A stretch of 26,642 bases of DNA from a virus. The notes beneath the pieces were generated by a model. The model saw only the letters and a program-made list of their open reading frames with translations. It searched no databases and was not told the origin of the DNA. The position numbers were made by a program, and so were the translations under genes. The stretch is taken from positions 1 through 26,642 of the IMG/VR virus record IMGVR_UViG_3300004097_000043; one strand, given 5' to 3'. Shown piece by piece: positions 22,884 to 26,642 of the stretch (the stretch's first letter is position 1; each line of letters starts with the position of its first letter).

Positions 22884-23393
22884 TTAGATAGGAGTATAGT
22901 GGTCAAACGAGAATGTTGCAGATAATTCAATTGCCGTAGCAGATTGTTCCATTGGAATTTCAGGAACTTCTGTAGGCCATACCGCATGAATCTTGTATGA
23001 ACGAATAGGCTCTCCCTTCTGGTTAAGAAGATGGAACTCAGCGTTAGTAGCGTATTCAGATTTGAATGCACCAATTTGACCTTCCGTACTACGGATAAGT
23101 TCGTGCCAATCTTCTAAGATAGTAGTAATTGTTGCAGTACTGTTCTCTTGGAAAGAAATTGACATGGTACCACTGAATGTTTTACGTCCAGCGTGTCGTG
23201 TAGTGTGACCAAACACTTCTACCATTTGTTGCTCGATAGTACTACCCGGCTTTGCGGCAGATTTACATTGCACACGTAACGAGGCTGCATCACCGCCTAT
23301 ACCGGAAGGTAAAGCGAAAACGATTTCGTAGTTATCAGATAGCAACGGGTCTTTAACGTTATCTTGAAGTTCTTTTAGTTCAACTTTAGGCAT
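22884..23393 (-). CDS. Tail tube protein, gp19-like
   Basis: The 169-residue protein has the gp19 tail-tube layout: an N-terminal strand (YEIVFALPSG), T-F-S-G-T-M-S-I-S-F-Q-E, the helix I-L-E-D-W-H-E-L-I-R and the end strands (YKIHAVWPTEVPEIPM; ATFSFDHY). Length and the W-P-T motif match T4 gp19 (163 residues). It polymerises as hexameric rings inside the sheath. The gene follows the sheath directly, as in T4 (gp18-gp19). CGGAG precedes the ATG. Confidence 0.88.
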   Translation of the reverse strand: MPKVELKELQDNVKDPLLSDNYEIVFALPSGIGGDAASLRVQCKSAAKPGSTIEQQMVEVFGHTTRHAGRKTFSGTMSISFQENSTATITTILEDWHELIRSTEGQIGAFKSEYATNAEFHLLNQKGEPIRSYKIHAVWPTEVPEIPMEQSATAIELSATFSFDHYTPI

Positions 23394-23404
23394 GGTATGC
23401 TCCG

Positions 23405-25006
23405 TTAACTATTGTTAATAAGTTTTTCAGCAAAATCTATTTGGCCTGTACGAGGAATAATCGCACTTAAATGGATTCGCTTAGTGTATCGGACTGGGTC
23501 TAGGTAAATGTCAACAATCAAGTCGCCATTATCCGTTGTTTCAGCCGTGTTATTTCTTTCGTCACATACTACCTGGTACCAGTATAAACCTCGGCCTCGT
23601 AAAATAGGCTCAAGCAAGTCTTCCACAGAAGAACGTTGACGTTGGCGTAAGATACTATCGTTAGGTTCAAATACCGCATACAAATTATTGATGCGAACAC
23701 TAGAATGTAAGAAGCATAGCATACGACGAATACCAATGTCGTTTAATGCTGACTTTATTGCATACATAGTATCGGCATTCCAGATATTAATACCGTTACC
23801 TTCAACTGATATAATCGAGTTGATTTGGTTCTCAGTAAGAATGTTTCTGTGACTTAACTTGTAGTTATGGCGTAAGCCAATAGCAGTAGGCATTCTACCT
23901 CTAGTAAGACCGCCTGGTGCAAACCAAGTAGCGAAGTCATTATCCGTAAAGGCGTAACGCGCTGCAACATGGCCTGAAGGTGGAACGTATTGATCACGTC
24001 CGTTATCTTTGTCTCTGATTAAAATATCAGGTGCATAAGAAGCACTTAATGAACTATTCAAATTCAAGGTATTACGTCGATAATCCACTGCATCTATAGG
24101 GTCTTGCTTATCGCTAGGTATATCAAGTACAGCAATACAATCCTGTCTACGTATACAGATTTCATCCATCTTCAATTGGATTGAAGGTATAGACAAACCG
24201 CCGTTAATTAAGATATTAACTTCGACTTGTTCCCAATCAGAATACAACTCCCAGGCTTGTAAGCACGCTGCTACGAATCTAGGCTCACCTAAGCTAAAAG
24301 GTAAACCATCATCGCCTCCAGTAAGGGTAGCTTCACCTACAGCGTTTATAAGTACAGGTTCATCATTGTTGTCAAATGCAGGATGGTTCTCATTAATGCG
24401 GACTCGGATTAAATTTGAGCCTTCATTAATAACGTCTTCAACAAACATCTGAGTACCGTTACCGTTAACTTTTTCATGAGTAGTACAATGGTGAATCTCG
24501 GTAGCGATACCTGTATTACCTTCGTATACCTGAATAAAGAAAGCCTGACCTTCTGCGTCGTTTACATCTGGGTACCAAACTATACGTAGTTCGTTATTCC
24601 ATTTGCCCGGGTCTACGGCATAAATAAACATTATGTCTTCGACTCCGAAGTCTAACAAGTCAGCAGAGTCTAAACCAGCAGGTAAAGTTCTAGGCTTGGA
24701 AAAATTCGATTCGGTGGCAATGTAAACACCGCCAAGTTTTGTATCTAATGCAACACGTACTACGCTTAGTCTTGATTGCTCAAGAAAAGCTTCGGCGCAG
24801 TAGTGCATGTAACCGATGCGTGGGTCTTTCTTGCCGAACTTCTGACGGAATTCTTCATTGTCGAAACAGATAGTAGGTTCCATTATTGGACCTCTATTTG
24901 CTGCACCAACGATCGCTCCGATAGAAGTAGAAGCCGCTTTAATACGTTGCGACCTGTCATTTTCGACAGTATAGACACCAGCACTAGGGCTGTTAGTTGC
25001 TAACAT
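23405..25006 (-). CDS. Contractile tail sheath protein, gp18-like
   Basis: The 533-residue protein has the sheath hallmarks. The start S-A-G-V-Y-T-V-E-N-D-R-S, then A-I-V-G-A-A-N-R-G-P-I, is the conserved N-terminal strand and first domain. The C-terminal domain has R-G-L-Y-W-Y-Q-V-V-C-D-E-R-N-N-T, D-L-I-V-D-I-Y-L-D-P-V-R-Y-T-K-R-I-H-L, which threads into neighbouring subunits. T4 gp18 is 659 residues, so outer domains are smaller here. GAGGAG precedes the ATG, consistent with high expression. The tube gene follows after 11 bases. Confidence 0.95.
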   Translation of the reverse strand: MLATNSPSAGVYTVENDRSQRIKAASTSIGAIVGAANRGPIMEPTICFDNEEFRQKFGKKDPRIGYMHYCAEAFLEQSRLSVVRVALDTKLGGVYIATESNFSKPRTLPAGLDSADLLDFGVEDIMFIYAVDPGKWNNELRIVWYPDVNDAEGQAFFIQVYEGNTGIATEIHHCTTHEKVNGNGTQMFVEDVINEGSNLIRVRINENHPAFDNNDEPVLINAVGEATLTGGDDGLPFSLGEPRFVAACLQAWELYSDWEQVEVNILINGGLSIPSIQLKMDEICIRRQDCIAVLDIPSDKQDPIDAVDYRRNTLNLNSSLSASYAPDILIRDKDNGRDQYVPPSGHVAARYAFTDNDFATWFAPGGLTRGRMPTAIGLRHNYKLSHRNILTENQINSIISVEGNGINIWNADTMYAIKSALNDIGIRRMLCFLHSSVRINNLYAVFEPNDSILRQRQRSSVEDLLEPILRGRGLYWYQVVCDERNNTAETTDNGDLIVDIYLDPVRYTKRIHLSAIIPRTGQIDFAEKLINNS

Positions 25007-25040
25007 ATACTATGTCTCCTCTATTTAGTATGTAACTAAA

Positions 25041-25412
25041 TTACGAATAAACCAAGTTGCACATGACTGGTTCTTCAAGTGCAGAGGTAATTTTTATTAC
25101 CCCATCAATCTTACCGTGAAATACATAAAGGCCATCGACTTCTTGAGTGATTGACATTCCGTCTTTTTCAATTGTAAGATTAACCTTCTGTGGCGTTTTA
25201 ATATAAAGCAGATGCTTAATGCCTGTGATTTCATGTGGAACATCAACTGACATATTCTGGTCTATATTGTAAAAGGGTTCACCATCGGGTATGTTAGCTG
25301 ATACGCTCTGCTTAAACAAACTACTACGTGTAGTAATTCTAGTAAGTGACATAGCCAACTGTGTTACAATGGTTCGTCCTTGCTCTTTATACGGGTTAGC
25401 TCTTTTTCGCAT
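25041..25412 (-). CDS. Unknown protein between sheath-completion and sheath genes
   Basis: The 123-residue protein is not recognised. It has a basic helical N-terminus (MRKRANPYKEQGRTIVTQLAMSL) and a beta-sandwich-like remainder (IKHLLYIKTPQKVNLTIEKDG; VDGLYVFHGKIDGVIKITS). The TAATG start overlaps the upstream stop, with GGGAGA as ribosome site, so it is coupled to the gp15-like gene. A tail or neck role is suggested by position only. Confidence 0.55.
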   Translation of the reverse strand: MRKRANPYKEQGRTIVTQLAMSLTRITTRSSLFKQSVSANIPDGEPFYNIDQNMSVDVPHEITGIKHLLYIKTPQKVNLTIEKDGMSITQEVDGLYVFHGKIDGVIKITSALEEPVMCNLVYS

Positions 25413-26071
25413 TAAGGTCTCCCTATTTTGGTATTAGTAGTTATGTGACCGTCGTTATTAATCTTAGCTACAGGTTTAATGAGTCCAGTCTTAGTACTCA
25501 GCCTATAACTAAAGGTAACTTCCATTACTCCAGGTTTACCTTCGTCTTCCCTAGTGGCTTGCGGAATACTAGCACCTTTCTCGGAAGCGAAAGGAGTAAC
25601 AGTCCAATTAGAGCCTGTAGGAAGATGTATCTCAAAGGTTAACATACGAGTAGCGTTAACGATCATTAACCTCTCTACGAAAGCTAAGACTTCTCTAGGG
25701 TCATCGTTAATGTAAGTACACTCTACCTCAATGTTGGCCCTAAATAGGAAGTCTTTATTAATAACAGCATCTTCTAAATCCGGCATAGAGAAGCCACTGC
25801 CTGCTCTTTTGATTTGTTGTATAGCTTGGTCGTCCTCAGATAGGTTCATTGACGATATACGCCAGTAACCGTAAGGAAGAGATATAGACCCTGCGTAAGC
25901 CCGTTTAATGGCGCCTTTAGGATCGTCATCAAATATTAGAGGGAACTTTTTAATACGTAGATGGTTCTGTACCTGTGTCCTAAAACCAAGCAACGTAGCT
26001 AGAAGAGGAGCGTCAGACTTTTCCACTCCATCTAGGAAATCAATGGAACGTGCTGGTACGTGTTCTGTCAT
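25412..26071 (-). CDS. Tail completion/sheath stabiliser, gp15-like
   Basis: The 219-residue protein resembles the T4 gp15 layout: an N-terminal helix with L-L-G-F-R-T-Q-V-Q-N, a beta part with F-P-L-I-F, then N-I-E-V-E-C-T-Y-I-N-D-D-P-R-E-V-L-A-F-V-E-R-L-M and a final strand (MEVTFSYRLSTKTGLIKP). The strand, then an acidic/helical segment (gp15: SIFTRYEDDMFQIVEQI) is the best match, and gp15 caps the sheath. The match is by pattern and could be another neck protein. I chose ATG 26071, with AGGTG eight bases upstream; a GTG at 26080 would add three residues. Confidence 0.5.
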   Translation of the reverse strand: MTEHVPARSIDFLDGVEKSDAPLLATLLGFRTQVQNHLRIKKFPLIFDDDPKGAIKRAYAGSISLPYGYWRISSMNLSEDDQAIQQIKRAGSGFSMPDLEDAVINKDFLFRANIEVECTYINDDPREVLAFVERLMIVNATRMLTFEIHLPTGSNWTVTPFASEKGASIPQATREDEGKPGVMEVTFSYRLSTKTGLIKPVAKINNDGHITTNTKIGRP

Positions 26072-26082
26072 GATTATCACCT

Positions 26083-26130
26083 AAAACGTAAAAAGCCTCG
26101 AGGATATAGCATAAACTACATCTGTCGAGG
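26083..26130 (-). terminator. Strong terminator hairpin after the acidic protein gene
   Basis: On the minus strand a long imperfect hairpin forms between 26116-26130 and 26096-26109. CCTCGA pairs with TCGAGG at the base, and CTAxATC pairs with GATxTAG near a six-base loop. The run CTTTTTACGTTTT follows. It separates the acidic core-type gene from the gp15-like and sheath run and is a likely Rho-independent terminator. Confidence 0.7.
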
Positions 26131-26140
26131 TCATTTTGGA

Positions 26141-26620
26141 CTATTCAATGATTTGAATTGGAGACCTTACGGCACCGAAGTCTATCGTTGAAGATTCTGA
26201 TTTTAGATCTTCATCATCCTCTCCATCATCCTCGTCTGCGTCATCGTCATCGTCATCGTCATCTTCATCATCCTCGTCATCATAGTGATCTCCACTATAA
26301 GATTCAGATAATTCGTCTTCATTAATAAACCCACTCTCCGACAAGGCGGCTTTGGTTTTATCTTTGAATGTACTTTCCATAGAAAGGCTTAACGTAGCAG
26401 CAGCAGAAGCTAGATTATCTAGTTCTGTTTCTTCCGAAATGTTTTCAAGTGTACTAGACAAAGCCGCCAGTGAGTAGTTGTCTGCCATAAGGCTTTCAAT
26501 GAACTCTCCGGTATCTTTAGTAGACATAGCAGATGCAAATAATGTACCTGCTGTCTCAAAATCTTTTCGATTAAAGGCAAGGGCTGCTAAGGCAATAAGG
26601 TCTTTAGCGTTGTTCTGCAT
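26141..26620 (-). CDS. Acidic prohead core-like protein
   Basis: The 159-residue protein has a helical Ala/Ser-rich N-terminal part and a very acidic stretch (about 112-143, mostly Asp and Glu). Several [IL]-x-E sites (NISE, ALSE, FINE, ELSE) fit a substrate of a T4-type prohead protease, as small acidic core proteins such as gp67 and gp68 are destroyed there. Assignment as a core protein is inferred from composition, sites and place next to the sheath and tube; acidic proteins have other uses. The ATG at 26620 (MQNNAKDLI) has GGAG eight bases upstream; a TTG at 26635 gives a poorer start. Confidence 0.55.
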   Translation of the reverse strand: MQNNAKDLIALAALAFNRKDFETAGTLFASAMSTKDTGEFIESLMADNYSLAALSSTLENISEETELDNLASAAATLSLSMESTFKDKTKAALSESGFINEDELSESYSGDHYDDEDDEDDDDDDDDADEDDGEDDEDLKSESSTIDFGAVRSPIQIIE

Positions 26621-26642
26621 GAAACCGCTCCACAAAAAAAAA

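Noticed and set aside
26621-26642. TTG start at 26635 and the A-run at the window's right edge.
   Set aside because: The ATG at 26620 has a better ribosome site. The A-run may be a T-tract of an upstream terminator on the minus strand or an edge effect, and it cannot be judged without more sequence.
1-26642. CRISPR arrays, tRNA genes, insertion sequences and attachment sites.
   Set aside because: I saw no regular direct repeats with spacers, no cloverleaf sequence, no transposase and no terminal inverted repeats.

Overview
The window is a tightly packed stretch of a large tailed-phage genome. Every convincing gene lies on the minus strand, so transcription runs from high to low coordinates. 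Gaps are mostly 0-20 bases, stop and start codons often overlap (ATGA, TAATG), and Shine-Dalgarno sequences precede most starts. No gene-free stretch exceeds about 85 bases. A contractile-tail set (sheath, tube, several T4-type baseplate proteins) marks it as a myovirus. The extra metabolic and DNA enzymes suggest a large or jumbo genome. The host is probably a Gram-negative bacterium, judging from the AroF-type enzyme and T4-type tail parts, but it cannot be named from this sequence.

Layout in transcription order (right to left). 26620-26141 encodes a very acidic protein resembling a prohead core protein, closed by a strong terminator hairpin. 26071-22884 holds a likely gp15-like sheath-completion protein, an unknown protein, the tail sheath and the tail tube. 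22809-18295 holds a gp54/gp19-like tube paralogue, two gp26/gp51-like baseplate assembly paralogues, and three basic accessory proteins sharing a beta-rich module. 18280-11821 holds a probable tape measure, a gp48-like tube cap, a gp53-like LysM wedge protein, a gp27-like hub and a gp5-like spike. 11808-9625 holds five small unknown genes, two of them possible SLOG-like relatives. 9545-7462 holds an Ig-like fibre or appendage protein and a small beta-sandwich virion protein. 7412-3954 is a block of probable internal virion or early-acting proteins: an MmcB-like nuclease, a basic coiled coil, a module protein, a Nudix protein, an unknown and a papain-like-fold candidate. 3944-19 holds a type IB topoisomerase, a complete AroF-type DAHP synthase, a thymidylate kinase and a papain-fold-like protein.

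The main novelty candidate is a short N-terminal signature. Four proteins begin M-x-x-F-I-[SV]-E-S, with Glu at exactly residue 7. This closely resembles the T4 capsid-targeting sequence, which the prohead protease cuts after [IL]-x-E. Three further proteins begin with a related [IV]-S-L-S-[AK] form and one has a weak variant. One tagged protein is a Nudix hydrolase and two are tandem duplicates. I infer a set of head-packaged, injected effectors partly built on a shared beta-rich module (KGE-x-F-x-L-K). The tandem pair carries a fossil of its own duplication: an 18-codon remnant of the downstream baseplate gene.
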